Positions 34,200 to 45,473 of a stretch of DNA of 64,000 nucleotides are shown piece by piece. Both the position numbers and the translations under genes were made by a program. The notes beneath the pieces are model-generated. The model was not told where the DNA came from and ran no database searches. It was given only the letters and a program-made list of their open reading frames with translations. This DNA comes from Adiantum capillus-veneris (taxonomy: Eukaryota; Streptophyta; Polypodiopsida; Polypodiales; Pteridaceae): positions 170,997,240 to 171,061,239 of the forward strand of contig CM043944.1 of NCBI GenBank assembly GCA_014529385.2, read 5' to 3'. The first letter of the stretch is position 1. Every line of letters begins with the position of its first letter.

Positions 34200-34307
34200 T
34201 CCTCATTCTTTACACGAAACTTAAGTATGTTTTTAGTTTTTTGCATTTTCGGCATTGCATTTGCATTCAATAAAAATACAAAAGATGATCCTTGTGAAGG
34301 GAAGAAA
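34200..34307 (+). other. Element A interior between D and E
   Basis: A 108-bp AT-rich segment. It ends with AGAAA, the target duplication of element E, and continues at 48517. Confidence 0.6.
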
Positions 34308-34534
34308 TGTTGGAATTAGGGCTGCAGGAAAACACACACAGCCTGGAGAAGACGAAGGAAGCTCAAAGCACACAATAGAGAGTGTCTTACTTAGTGTGCA
34401 ATGGAAAGATAGATAGCCCTAGAGTGATGGGCATATATACAATGCACAAGGGAAAAAACCTCCTAATGAGGGGAAAAATGCCTCGGCGTTCCTAGTGTGT
34501 TCACACACATCACCACCACATGTATATGGTAAAA
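34308..34534 (-). repeat. Element E 3' LTR
   Basis: Matches 48290-48516. On the + strand it starts TGTTGGAATTAGGG and ends TATATGGTAAAA. AATCCCCCC follows, which is GGGGGGATT on the - strand, the likely polypurine tract. Confidence 0.92.
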
Positions 34535-34609
34535 AATCCCCCCGGGAGTGATGCGGTGAACAAGAGCTGGCACATGAGTAAAGGGAAGTGCCATGCCCTG
34601 AGGACATGA

Positions 34610-36231
34610 TCAGTCCACAAAGGGGAGTAAGCCCAAAGCTTTGGGGAAAGCTTCAAAATTCTCACGAGACAATGCCTTTGTGAAAAGATCTGCAAGGTTG
34701 TCCTGTGTTGGCACATAAGCCAAGCTGATCTCTCTTGGTGAGAGCCTCTCCCTGACATAGTGGTAATGCACCTCAATGTGCTTTGTGCAATCATGAAAAA
34801 CTAGGCCTCGCAACTACCAATGCATTCTGACTATCAGTGTAGATAGTGTTGGCAGTGTCTTGTCCAACACCCAAATCAACCATAAGGCGTCTGAGCCATA
34901 CACCCTCAACCGTAGCTGTGAAGATTGCCTTGTACTCAGCCTCACAACTTGAAGTGGCCATAGTAGGTGCCTTTTGCTCAACCATGATATACATGAACTG
35001 CCAAGCATGAAACAAAAACCACTTGTGGACACTCGAGTGTCATAACCAGCCCAATCTGAGTCCGAAAAAGCATGTAAGTTTGACGACAATGATCCCCCCT
35101 TGGGATAAAACAAGCCAAGATGTAAAGTACCACTAAGGTATTGGAAAATCCTCTTTCCAGCGTGCCAATGCTTACCCTGGGCTATGCATAAATATGCTGA
35201 CCTGTGAGACTGCAAACTGAATATCCGGCCTCACGTTGCATACATAGATGAGGCATCCAACAACAGTTTGGTAAAGAGTGACATCAACAGGATCGCGAGC
35301 ATCATGAAGACTCAATTCAAACCTATTTCCATGGGATTGGCAATAGGTTTGCAATTCTCAAGTCCAAACTTACATAGCAATGTCTCTATGTAACTTTCTG
35401 ACACAAGGCAATACCACCATCACACTGCTTAAACTATATACCCAAGTAATGATGCAACAGCCCCAAATCTTCCATCTTGAAAGTAGCATTGAAATCAGCC
35501 TTAAACTCAATATGTCTCTCATTTGGTCTAGTGATCAGTAAATCATCTACATAAAGAACCACAATGACAAGTATATCACCCTCATGCTTTACATACAATG
35601 TGCTTTTTGTTGGACTGTTACAAAAGCCTCATTTGACTAAATGAGTGTCAGGTTTCTCATACCAAGCAGGAGGAGATTGCTTCAACCCATACAAATCCTT
35701 CTTACATCTGCACACTTTGTCCTCTTGTCCTTTCATGATAAAACCGTGAGGCTGCGTTACATAAACTTCTTCAAATATGTCACCATTCAAGAAAACAGTA
35801 ACAATGTCTGATTGATGTACATCCCAACCAAAATGAGCTGCCAATGCACATAGAAAATGAACAGTAGTCATACGACAAGTGGGAGCAAAAGTCTTTTCAT
35901 AATCTATGACTTTTTGTTGTGCATAACCCTTTGCAACAAGTCGAGCCTTATGTCAATGGATCTCACCATCCGGCTTGCGTTTCAACTTGTAAACCCACTT
36001 CGTACCAATGGCCTTTTTGCCTGGAGGCATATCACATAAATTCCATGTGTCATTTTCTATAAGTGCATCATATTTTGATTGCATGGTAGCCATCTAATTA
36101 TGTGAATTCTGTGCTTCATCAAAAGACAGAGGTTCCTCAACATTATGTAGGCTAGACACAGCCAAAACATAACAATCTGATGCATAAGATGCATGGCAAG
36201 AGCACGAACGAGGACAACTAGACAAAGGTGC
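34610..36231 (-). pseudogene. Element E reverse transcriptase-RNase H
   Basis: On the - strand: NDTWNLCDMPPGKKAIGTKW, ARLVAKGYAQ, VHQSDIVTVFLNGDIFEEVY, DLYGLKQSPPAWY, the catalytic VVLYVDDLLIT (YVDD at 35553-35542), then RNase H with SSCEAEYKAIF, YTDSQNALVV, LADLFTKAL. This is the standard copia order. Stops and frame changes occur throughout. At 36231 the copia sequence meets the LTR of F and resumes at about 45474. Confidence 0.92.
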
Positions 36232-36441
36232 TGACGGGAGCAAAGCGAACCCCGAACCCCGACGGCCTCTAAAACACCGGGGACCGAATGGCGCGCCTCG
36301 AGCCTGTCATGGTAAAGCAAACAGGGGCACCACCTAGCTTCAGCGGCTAGGATGCAAACAACACACCACCATAAAAAAAGTTTTCATCCAAGAGAGATGG
36401 ATGCTTGTGAGTAATGATGAAGAGGAAAGGGAATGAGATCA

Positions 36442-36477
<36 letters not shown>

Positions 36478-37708
36478 GGAGGGGGTATAGCGGCTTAGTA
36501 CTTAGGCATCACAAAAGGATGGCGAATCCGCACACCCTTCACACATACACAAGCTCACTCCAAACACAAGATTAGGTGGCGATTCCGCACACCTCACATG
36601 GAAAAAACATTGCAAGAAAACATACTCACAAAACCTCAAGCTTTATTTAGAGAATAAGGCGATGAAATGGGGAGCATAGGGTAGGGGAATGAGAAGGGAG
36701 AGAGTGGTAGAGCACATGGTGGATAGGTGGGAGTTGATGGCGAAGACTCACACGAGGGTTATGGCCATCATCCTTTGTTTAGTTGCCCTTCATCTTCCAT
36801 AGCCAAGGGTGTAGAGGTCATGCTCAAGACAAGCATGGTGATTGCGGTGATGGTGATGGTGTGGGTGTGTGTGTGTGCACTAGGTACACACAGTGCATAG
36901 TGTGTTCTTTGGTGATGTTGTGTGTGTTTAGTGTGATGGTGACCCCTCTTTATATAGGGGAGGAGGGGGGAGAAATTATAGAATTTAGAAATGAAGAAAT
37001 CATTATCTACATAGGTCATGTGACTGTGGGCCCCACTTGTCTGGCTGTGTGTATATGTGCCAGAACAGAAGTCTCATGAGAGAGAGACTAAGAGAGAGAT
37101 GGGTTGATGAAAAAAAGTGAGAGGTGACATGGAGACTAAAGTAATTACAAGAGGGGAGTGTGTTCAGAGGTGAATCTGTGTGCAGATGTGTGTGAACACA
37201 AGAAAAATCAGGTAACCACCGGGTGGGGATGGGTCTGTGGGCACCTTTTTCAATGAAACTGAGTGTGTGTGAGTGTGAGGGAGGTTATTTAGCTACAAGA
37301 CAAGAGACATGGCGCCCTTTAGAGAGAGAGGGGGGTATTTGGGTCATGGGATATGATAGGAGAGAGAAAGGGGGGGTGGGGTATACTATTTTGGAAGATA
37401 GGGTAAGTTGCATGTGAGTTAGGGTGCATTATTGGTGAGTTAGAATGCATTATTGGTGAGAGGTGGGGTAGCTTGAGGGGAGAGAGAAAGGAGAAAGGAC
37501 AAGGGGAAGAGAGAGGGGGTTGACCTTTTGAGTTGAGGAGAGGAAAAGGGACACATGGCGGGGCAACAGTGAAGAAAAAGGAGGCAAGGTGGGGATGGGC
37601 TACCCCGCAGGCATGAGGTGGCCTATTTTACCTTTCTTATATATTTACATAATCATACTTTATTTTTTTCTTACTTTTTCCAATGCCTTTTATCACTCCC
37701 TCCCTAAG
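36232..37708 (-). repeat. Element F 3' LTR and polypurine tract
   Basis: The LTR is 36232-37695, from TGACGGGAGCAAAGCG to TGCCTTTTATCA on the + strand. CTCCCTCCCTAAG (37696-37708) follows, the complement of a polypurine tract. The (GA) tract at 36444-36472 is 29 nt, against 57 nt in the 5' LTR. Short open frames inside the LTR are low-complexity and not genes. Confidence 0.9.
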
Positions 37709-37806
37709 AGGGGGTTTTCATGGGGTGGGGACGAGAGAAGAGGGGTATGGGAGCTTGGCTTGTGAAAAGCCCCCATCATTAGCCCTCCCCTTTTGGCTAG
37801 AGGCAT

Positions 37807-39987
37807 TCATGTCTCTAGATCATCTGTTTGATCATTATCGTCGGAGGTGGCGGCTAATGGTGTGTCCTCATCTGGAATGTCAATCAGTGGAGCCTGGTCA
37901 AATCGAAGAAAATAAGGTTTAAGTCGCCAACCATTTACCCTGGTTTTATGAAGTTTTCCATCAGCCTCCATAAGCTGGTAGCTTCCATTGGCATACTTTT
38001 TCCTGACGATGAAAGGACCTTCCCATCGGAGTAGGAGTTTCTTATCCTTGCGCGTGTCGAAGCGATTGTCGTAGCGGAGCACCAACATTCCTTTTTTCAA
38101 TTCTTTTTTCCGGAGATGCTCGTTAAAGCTAAGCCGTCTATGCTCTGCTTGTGCTGCATAATAATTTATTGCTTCTTCTCTGTCTAGCTGTAGTCTTTCC
38201 AAGTTGATGATGTGATCTCTCAAATGCATGTTGGGCTGTTGAAGCTGGCTTGCCATTACTCTGAGACTTTGTAGTTGCACTTCAATGGGCAAGATTGCTT
38301 CCTTACCAAATACTAGATGATACGGTGTGAATCCCAAGGATGTACGAAATGAAGTTCTGTAGGCCCATAAAGCTGGTAGTAGATACTTATCCCAGTCTCC
38401 AGGATGATTGGTTACCTGCTTGGTAATAATTTTAGAAACCATTCCATTTACCTTTTCAACTAGGCCATTACATTGAGGGTAATATGGTGAAGAGTGCCTC
38501 CTTGTAATGCCCAGTTTCTGCATTAATTCTCCTACTCTGAAACCTGGCCCTCTATCAGAGATGATCTCTAAAGGTGTGCCAAACCTACAGCATATGTGCT
38601 CGTAGATAAATTTAGCTACCTCTACCGCTGTGATTCTAGTGGTGGTTGTAGCCTCTGCCCATCTAGTCATGTAGTCGACCCCCATGATAATGTAGAATTT
38701 TCCTAAGTTGGCCCTAGGTAATGGCCCAATGGCATCGATACCCAATTTTTCAAATGGGCCATATGAGAGAATAGGTGTCTGTGGTTCAGGCATAAGTGAC
38801 CTAGTGCCGGCCTTTTGACACAAATTACACGTTTTGCACCAGTGGTGTACATCACGGTTGAGGCTAGGCCATATGAAGCCTGCCTGCAAGATTTTCCTAC
38901 TTGTTATGTCTAGGGCAAAGTGACCACCACAAACCCCGTCGTGACAACTAGCGATTACTCCCGTGATTTCTTGAGAGAGAGGGACCTTCCTGAGTATTTG
39001 GTCCTTACCCTTACAGTACAAACCGTCATTGATGAGTCGATACCTTGTGGCCTTCCGCGTCAGCCATTGCTTCTGTCCCTTTGTTAAATCTGATGGGCAT
39101 TCTCCTGTTTCCAAAAAATGCATGATGTCACGCAAGGCATCACTGCCTTGAAATAGTGGGAGCTTTAGCTTTATTGCTCCAACCACCACTTCCTGTAGTC
39201 TTTCACTTGCTAGGGCATCTGCTTCTTGGTTTTGAGCCCTTGGGATATGGTGTATTTGAACTTTTTCAAACTTACCCAACAAGGTTTTTACACCACTTAA
39301 GTGAGTCCTTAAACTAGGATTCTTGCATGTCCATGCTCCATTTACTTGCCTTACCAGAAGTAGAGCATCCCCAAATACATTAAGGCGTTGTACACCTTGT
39401 GAGACGCACCATTGTAGACCCTTGGTTAGTGCTGCATACTCATCTTCATTGTTAGAATGTGAATCTAACAATTGGCCCAACGAAAATACCTTTGTCCCTT
39501 TGTCATCAAAGACCACTATGCCTGCAGCTGCTTTGTCAGACGCTCGCTTGTAGGCTCCATCAAAGTAGAGAGAGTATGCTCCTTCTACCATCGGTGGTAT
39601 TGGTGGTAATCGGACTTCTCCTCCCTTAGATTGCTTCTCCTTCCCTTCAAAGACTTGGTAGGTCATGAGTCCCCCCAAACTTTCCCTTGTCGTGCTTTCT
39701 ACCTGTACCGTATAGTCAAACTCTTGCAGACGAACTAGCCATTTAGTAATCCTAGCAGACACATCCATGTGTTGTACAACATAGGAAAATATTTCATCCG
39801 TGGTTAGAATCACAAATTGCTTAGGCAGCAAATATGACCTAAGCTTTGTAGTTGCAAATCTAAGAGCTAGGACTAAGTGTTCCACATGGGTGAAACCTTT
39901 CTCTCCTGCTGTCATCATTCGACTAGAGAAGTAGATTGGCCTCATGAAAGATGTCGTCGTATCCTTTTGGAGTAGCACAGCCCCCAA
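37807..39987 (-). CDS. Element F Pol C-terminal part: RNase H, second RNase H, integrase (726 codons)
   Basis: This is one uninterrupted frame; the first Met is internal to Pol, not a true start. Residues 1-110 are the RT-linked RNase H (MGAVLLQKD, LTTDEIFSYV). Residues 135-262 are a second, archaeal-type RNase H: YFDGA (D143), NNEDEYAAL (E183), FGDALL (D207), EADALA (D257). Integrase follows: H349, H356, C387, C390; catalytic D418 (GIDAIGPL), D478 (IISDRGPG) and E511 (LVEKVNG); then a GPF block (RWEGPFIVRKKY, about residue 654). D478 to E511 spans 32 residues, where gypsy integrases usually have 35. No chromodomain is seen. The open length suggests recent activity, but upstream RT is broken. 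Confidence 0.93.
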   Translation of the reverse strand: MGAVLLQKDTTTSFMRPIYFSSRMMTAGEKGFTHVEHLVLALRFATTKLRSYLLPKQFVILTTDEIFSYVVQHMDVSARITKWLVRLQEFDYTVQVESTTRESLGGLMTYQVFEGKEKQSKGGEVRLPPIPPMVEGAYSLYFDGAYKRASDKAAAGIVVFDDKGTKVFSLGQLLDSHSNNEDEYAALTKGLQWCVSQGVQRLNVFGDALLLVRQVNGAWTCKNPSLRTHLSGVKTLLGKFEKVQIHHIPRAQNQEADALASERLQEVVVGAIKLKLPLFQGSDALRDIMHFLETGECPSDLTKGQKQWLTRKATRYRLINDGLYCKGKDQILRKVPLSQEITGVIASCHDGVCGGHFALDITSRKILQAGFIWPSLNRDVHHWCKTCNLCQKAGTRSLMPEPQTPILSYGPFEKLGIDAIGPLPRANLGKFYIIMGVDYMTRWAEATTTTRITAVEVAKFIYEHICCRFGTPLEIISDRGPGFRVGELMQKLGITRRHSSPYYPQCNGLVEKVNGMVSKIITKQVTNHPGDWDKYLLPALWAYRTSFRTSLGFTPYHLVFGKEAILPIEVQLQSLRVMASQLQQPNMHLRDHIINLERLQLDREEAINYYAAQAEHRRLSFNEHLRKKELKKGMLVLRYDNRFDTRKDKKLLLRWEGPFIVRKKYANGSYQLMEADGKLHKTRVNGWRLKPYFLRFDQAPLIDIPDEDTPLAATSDDNDQTDDLET

Positions 39988-41130
39988 TGAGTCATCACCA
40001 ACACTTGAGGTGACATAGAATTTTTCATCCCACTTAGGTGGTGAGATAGTTGGCAGAGCGGCTAAGACCTCCTTTACCTTGTTGTAGTGATGTTCGCTTT
40101 CCTCGTCCCAAGTGAAAGTTGATCTTTGAGTGATAGTAGATGTATGAATCTACTTTCACCAACACTTGAGTGACATAGAATTTTTCATCCCACTTAGGTG
40201 GTGAGATAGTTGGCAGAGCGGCTAAGACCTCCTTTACCTTGTTGTAGTGATGTTCGCTTTCCTCGTCCCAAGTGAAAGTTGATCTTTGAGTGAGTTGTTG
40301 CAGTGTAGAACAACAAGTTGTGATAGTAGATGTATGAATCACTTAAGTACCTCACCTTCTGTAGAAAAGAGACCATTGACGTGTGGTCGTTGGTGAAGGT
40401 AGGGCTATGAGTGCAGACACCTTACTTGGGTCGGCGTTGATAACCTCTTGCTGAAATTTCATGGCCTAGTAGAATGACTTTACCCTCCCAATGTGACATT
40501 TATCCACATTTAATTGCCCACCTAGGCTCTGAAACCTGGCCAAACCTTCAGTTACCTTTCTAAATGTGAAATACGGGAGCTATATATACAAAAAATCATC
40601 AATGAACACTCTTATGGATTTCCAAAGAACGGTTGAAAAACATATGTGACATATCTTTGGAATGTGGCAGGTGCATTTGTGAACCAAATGGCATAACCCT
40701 GTATGCAAAACAACCCCATTCGTGATAAAAAGTGGTTTTTAGCTGATCTTCCAAGGCTATGCGTATTTTAAAGTATCCAGAATAACCATCACAGACGGTA
40801 TAGCATTCAAAACCCGCTACTTCATTCAGAATTTCATCCAAGAAAGGAGAGAAAGTGTCTCTCTTTGTAGCTGCATTTTGGTTTGTAGTCAACACAGACT
40901 CTCACACTTACCATTCTTTTTAGGCGTCACCACTACGGTGACACCCATTCTAAGTTTTCTACAGAATAGATGAATCCCGCCTCCACAGTTTCCTTACCTC
41001 GGCCAAGAGTGCCTTTTCTTGTATGACCCCATCGTCGTAGCTTTTGCACAACTGTTTTATTACCCCTTCCTTCAGCTTAATAGATGTTCCACCACTGTAA
41101 TGCCTGTGATTCTTTCATAGTTTTCAATGA
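39988..41130 (-). pseudogene. Element F reverse transcriptase, frameshifted
   Basis: Recognisable blocks on the - strand are DEILNEVAGFECYTVCDGYS, WGCFAYRVMPFG, a frameshift replacing the NAPATFQ block, and VFIDDFL (FIDD at 40606-40595). Then come VNADPSKV-like and ESEHHYNKVKEVLAALP thumb segments. Several frame changes and a 160-bp duplication disrupt it. It leads into the intact RNase H-integrase frame. Confidence 0.85.
39997..40300 (-). repeat. 160-bp tandem duplication in element F pol
   Basis: Positions about 39997-40138 and 40157-40297 are almost identical (offset 160 bp), both containing TTTTTCATCCCACTTAGGTG and ending GTTGATCTTTGAGTGA. A further short repeat, ATAGTAGATGTATGAATC, ends each copy (40132 and 40322). 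Confidence 0.95.
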
Positions 41131-41545
41131 ACAGGTTAGGAAATCCCATCAACATTTGCAAAAAACTATCTTTCTCCTCAATGTTAATTCCGTAGACAAC
41201 ATACCTTCAACCTACTTCCTCCTGGCCAGGTGATTTGCTCTCCTCTTCATTGGGTTGCCCTTTTGGTGATGGATCACCAATTGTGCTTACCCTTTGTGGA
41301 TTCTCATAATGTGGTCTCCTCCTCAGAACTAGAAGATTCGCTAGTGGTTTCATCTGCCGATGTTTCCAGATTCATTTGCTTCTGCTTGCCAATCCTCATG
41401 TCGTAGTAGATTGTCTCCCCTTTCTTACCGTCATGCGTAGAAGGCCAGTACCCCAGTCTGTTTTGCCTTCATGGCCATCAACCATGGCCTTCCCAAAATT
41501 AGTGGATAGCCCCCCCCTTAGTAGGCATTACAAAAACATCTACCT

Positions 41546-41791
41546 CTACCTCAGTGTTGAAAGCTTTTGATTTTCACGGCACTTACCACACCCCACACAC
41601 TTTACTTTTGCGTTGTTTGCCATCTTTGCCTTGCATGGAGAAGGCCTGTCAACCTCGAGCCCTAATCGAAGTATCATAGCTTCGCTCATTACACAGATTT
41701 GTGCACCTCCATCAATGTAGGTGTTTCCAACCCTCTTTCCTTTTATGTTTACGTCGACAATTGAAAGGATGTCATCCATGTTGCATCCCAA
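41546..41791 (-). pseudogene. Element F aspartic protease
   Basis: The frame has NTYIDGGAQICVMSE, LGLEV, PCKAKMANNAKVKCVG. This is a gypsy retropepsin with D-G-G-A at the active site instead of the common D-S/T-G-A. The neighbouring residues are typical, so the Gly may be a family variant rather than damage. Flap and C-terminal parts are lost in frameshifts between 41545 and 41130. Confidence 0.75.
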
Positions 41792-41849
41792 ATTGCTCTG
41801 GCTATCTTTGTTTTTGAGCGTCTTGTACTTACCATTTTAGACCATTGTT

Positions 41850-43908
41850 GCCCTTACTTTAGGTACAAGATGTAGCAACTGTGGCCATGTAATCTCGGTC
41901 CTTGCTCTGCCACATCCAATGTTAGATCATAGGGCTTAGAACTTTCCCCTAGCTGGAAGTCGGTGATGCCCAATTTCCGTCGTGGCCTGGATGGCCTCTT
42001 TCTAGTTTCTCCTCTCATGCTTCTCTCATAATCTGATTGTGTAGCTTTCTCCCTCCTAGCTCTTTTCACAGTCATGGCTTCAAGTGTTCTAAAAAGGTTA
42101 CCTTCTCCTTACCCTTGTCCCTCTCCTTTGCTTTGGGTGGATCCACTACTACGGCTTTTCCTTTCTCTCTAGCCTTATGATGTTTACAGGGCGATCATGG
42201 TGGGGCTGGTGGAAGATTGGAATGGATGCTTGTAGTGGTGTCTGGGGTGACGTAGAATTTGTGTTGGTGGGTGGTGCTCGGGGTGGGTGTTCTTTCTCTA
42301 GGGGTGACAATTGGTCCTCCTACCTCCTCTATTATAGTTTTGTCGTGGTTTGGGACAATAGTACATACCGTGACCGTCTTCTCCGCAGTTGTAGCAATGA
42401 TACTCCCTGTTTTGTCGTCGTGCTCTTTCGAGGGTCTTGATCTCTTTCTTGACTCCTCTCTTGCTGTATTAAGTGGACAGACAAATTCTGCAGTTGGTCA
42501 GTAATATGGGCCAACATATCTTTTGGTCATCTCTTACCCCAAGAGCCGTGGTGGTGGTATGGTGGTTGTCGTAGTTGCTGTCGACACAATGTTCCTGCTT
42601 CTGTTGACTCGGTTTCTTTGGCTTTCATTCGCAGCTTTGTCCTTACGCGATAATCTCAACGGCTAACCTCGTACGTAGCCGGAATCTACCTTTCACCTTC
42701 TCCTTGAGAAGCGGCCATAAGCCATGCGTGAACCGATCTTTTTTTAGGAAATCGGGTGCAGCTTCCCCCCCTTGCCAGTGACTCAACCCACCATTCCCAC
42801 AAATCCACAAATTTGGACTCATAGGTGCATAATAAAAGACCCTCCTGCTTCAAATCTCTCAACTTGTCCCACAACTTTTCTGAAGTGGTACCTCCCCCAA
42901 AGCGCCTCTTAAAAGTTTTTAAGGGTTCCCAGTCATCCTTGGTTGCTTAAGTGCATTGTACCATGATCTAGCTTCTAGTTTCATGAGATGCTTAAAGATT
43001 CTAACCCGGATTCATCCGTATCTTTGTTGCTCACTACACATGCTACTTCAAAGTCATCTAGGAATTCTGTTACCAAATCCCCCCCTTATTTCCTTTAAAT
43101 GTTGGAAATACTACACTTGCCATGATTACTGAGAGAGAGCTAGAAAGACACACTTCTTAACTTGCAAAAGTTTTTTTCTTCTTTACAAGGAGGCGTGTAT
43201 ACCCTCTTATACTAGGACATAGATTAAAACTTCAAACGGTACATTGCCTTGTACCAAAGGTAAGACAAATGGCTGATCTGATGCTAGAACCTCAAAAAAC
43301 CGCTCCCCACCCAGCATGGTGTCAATGACATGCTGGTAGTGAGCCTTCAAGTCCAGTATTACCTTGATTGAGCGTACACGTGTTGGTATGTGTGATCTGT
43401 CTTGAGGTAGGTTGCACTGATTCATGTGAAGCTTAGAGGTGCTTAGTCACTGTCCAAGCTTGTGGGAGAGGGTGGAGTTCTTTCCTGAAACAAACTCAGT
43501 AGATCCCTAGTTTCTCTAGTGATAGTGTGAGCCAATGATTCCGTTATCTGTGCTGCAACATCAGGTGCGACTTGAAAACTGTCTGTGATAATTACCTCAG
43601 TGACTTGAGTTACCCGATTCTCAAAGTAGAATAGTGTTGATTCTCTATTGTGCAGAGCTCCTTCCATTTTGTTGTTGTTGGTTGGTTGTAGGTTGCGGAC
43701 ATGGTTTCGACCTTCTCCTGCTTCTTCTTGGCACTTGGCCTATGTATATCCACTGGGTTTGGCGTGTTGGTTGACTCTCCCACTGCAAATCGATTAGCGT
43801 TACACCTGGCACTCGAGCTTTGATGGAGATGTGGGGTTCGTCTAGTTGTGCTTGGATCTCTTCTTCTTCTGTCGTCCAATTAGCAAATCCTGCTAGCCAT
43901 TCATCCAT
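41850..43908 (-). pseudogene. Element F gag with CCHC knuckle
   Basis: Near the primer site a frame starts MDEWLAGFANWTTEEEEIQ, followed by Gln-rich and Thr-rich segments (43908-43443). Capsid pieces lie at about 43130-42680 (e.g. LRIFKHLMKLEARSWYN-like and KLRDLKQEGLLLCTYESKFV). A zinc knuckle, CYNCGEDGHGMYYC, maps to about 42415-42370. Basic sequence (42075-41854, RRKLGITDFQLGESS) precedes protease. Frames shift repeatedly. Confidence 0.75.
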
Positions 43909-43960
43909 TCACAATAGTTTAGGGGTTTCAGTCTTGTAAACTGAAGGGTTTCATGAAAAG

Positions 43961-43979
43961 ATCCTCAATGGGGGCACCA
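43961..43979 (-). promoter_or_regulatory. Element F primer-binding site
   Basis: Reads TGGTGCCCCCATTGAGGAT on the - strand, two bases from the end of the 5' LTR. The 5'-TGG start fits a tRNA 3' CCA. I cannot name the tRNA with certainty. Confidence 0.75.
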
Positions 43980-43981
43980 AA

Positions 43982-44190
43982 TGACGGGAGCAAAGCGAAC
44001 CCCGAACCCCGACGGCCTCTAAAACACCGGGGACCGAATGGCACGCCTCGAGCCTGTCATGGTAAAGCAAACAGGGGCACCACCTAGCTTCAACGGCTAG
44101 GACGCAAACAACACACCACCATAACAAAGTTTTCATCCAAGAGAGATGGATGCTTGGGAGTAATGATGAAGAGGAAAGGGAATGAGATCA

Positions 44191-44253
<63 letters not shown>

Positions 44254-45459
44254 GGGAGGGGGTATAACGGCTTAGTACTTAGGCATCACAAAAGGATGGC
44301 GAATCTGCACACCCTTCACACATACACAAGCTCACTCCAAACACAAGATTAGGTGGCGATTCCGCACACCTCACATGGAAAAACATTGCAAGAAAACATA
44401 CTCACAAAACCTCAAGCTTTATTTAGAGAATAAGGCGATGAAATGGGGAGCATAGGGTAGGGAATGAGAAGGGAGAGAGTGGTAGAGCACATGGTGATAG
44501 GTGGGAGTTGATGGCGAAGACTCGCCACGAGGGTTATGGCCATCATCCTTCGTTTAGTTGCCCTTCATCTTCCATACCCAAGGGTGTAGAGGTCATGCTC
44601 AAGACAAGCATGGTGATTGCGGTGATGGTGATGGTGTGGGTGTGTGTGTGTGCACTAGGTACACACAGTGCATAGTGTGTTCTTTGGTGATGTTGTGTGT
44701 GTTTAGTGTGATGGTGACCCCTCTTTATATAGGAGGAGGGGGAGAAATTATAGAATTTAGAAATGAAGAAATCATTAACTACATAGGCCATGTGACTGTG
44801 GCCCCACTTGTCTGGCTATGTGTATATGTGCCAGAACAAAGTCTCATGAGAGAGAGACTAAGAGAGATGGTTGATGAAAAAAAGTGAGAGGTGACATGGA
44901 GACTAAAGTAATTTACAAGGGGAGAAGGGAGTGTGTTCAGAGGTGAATCTGTGTGCAGATGTGTGTGAACACAAGAAAAATCAGGTAACCACCGGTGGGG
45001 ATGGTCTGTGGGCACCTTTTTCAATGAAACTGAGTTGTGTGAGTGTGGGGGAGGTTATCTAGCTACAAGACAAGAGACATGGCGCCCTTTAGAGAGAGAG
45101 GGGTATTTGGTCATGGGATATGATAGGAGAGAGAAAGGGGGGGGTGGGGTATACTATTTTGGAAGATAGGGTAAGTTGCATGTGAGTTAGGTGCATTATT
45201 GGTGAGTTAGAATGCATTATTGGTGAGAGTGGGGTAGCTTGAGGGAAGAGAAAGGAGAAAGGACAAGGGAAGAGAGAGGGGGTTGACCTTTTGAGTGGAG
45301 GAGAGGAAAAGGGACACACGCCGGGGCAACAGTGAAGAAAAAGGAGGCAAGGTGGGGATGGCGCTACCCCGCAGGCATGAGGTGGCCTATTTTACCTTTC
45401 TTAAATATTTACATAATCATACTTTATTTTTTTCTTACTTTTTCCAATGCCTTTTATCA
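43982..45459 (-). repeat. Element F 5' LTR
   Basis: On the - strand it begins TGATAAAAGGCATTGG and ends GCTCCCGTCA. It matches 36232-37695 nearly base for base. The (GA)n tract is 44194-44250. CTCTTTATATAGGAGG (about 44730) may include the TATA box, read on the + strand within a palindromic TATATA. Confidence 0.92.
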
Positions 45460-45473
45460 CTCCCTCCCTAAGA

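Larger units (their letters stand above)
36232..45459 (-). mobile_element. Element F: Tat-like Ty3/gypsy with dual RNase H
   Basis: Long LTRs (36232-37695 and 43982-45459, about 1.47 kb) are very alike, differing mostly by short indels and microsatellite length. A primer site lies beside the right LTR. Order: gag with CCHC, protease, RT (FIDD), RNase H, archaeal-type RNase H, integrase. An extra RNase H between RNase H and integrase is diagnostic of the plant Tat lineage. No 5-bp duplication is seen (GGTGC left, CTCCC right). The right end carries 13 bases identical to the element's own PPT. F interrupts pol of copia E. Confidence 0.93.

Noticed and set aside
36783-37079. Open frame of about 98 codons in the F LTR, repeated at 44558-44887
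   Set aside because: It is present in both LTRs, low-complexity (GDGDGVGVCVCT) and frameshifted between them. It is regulatory LTR sequence.
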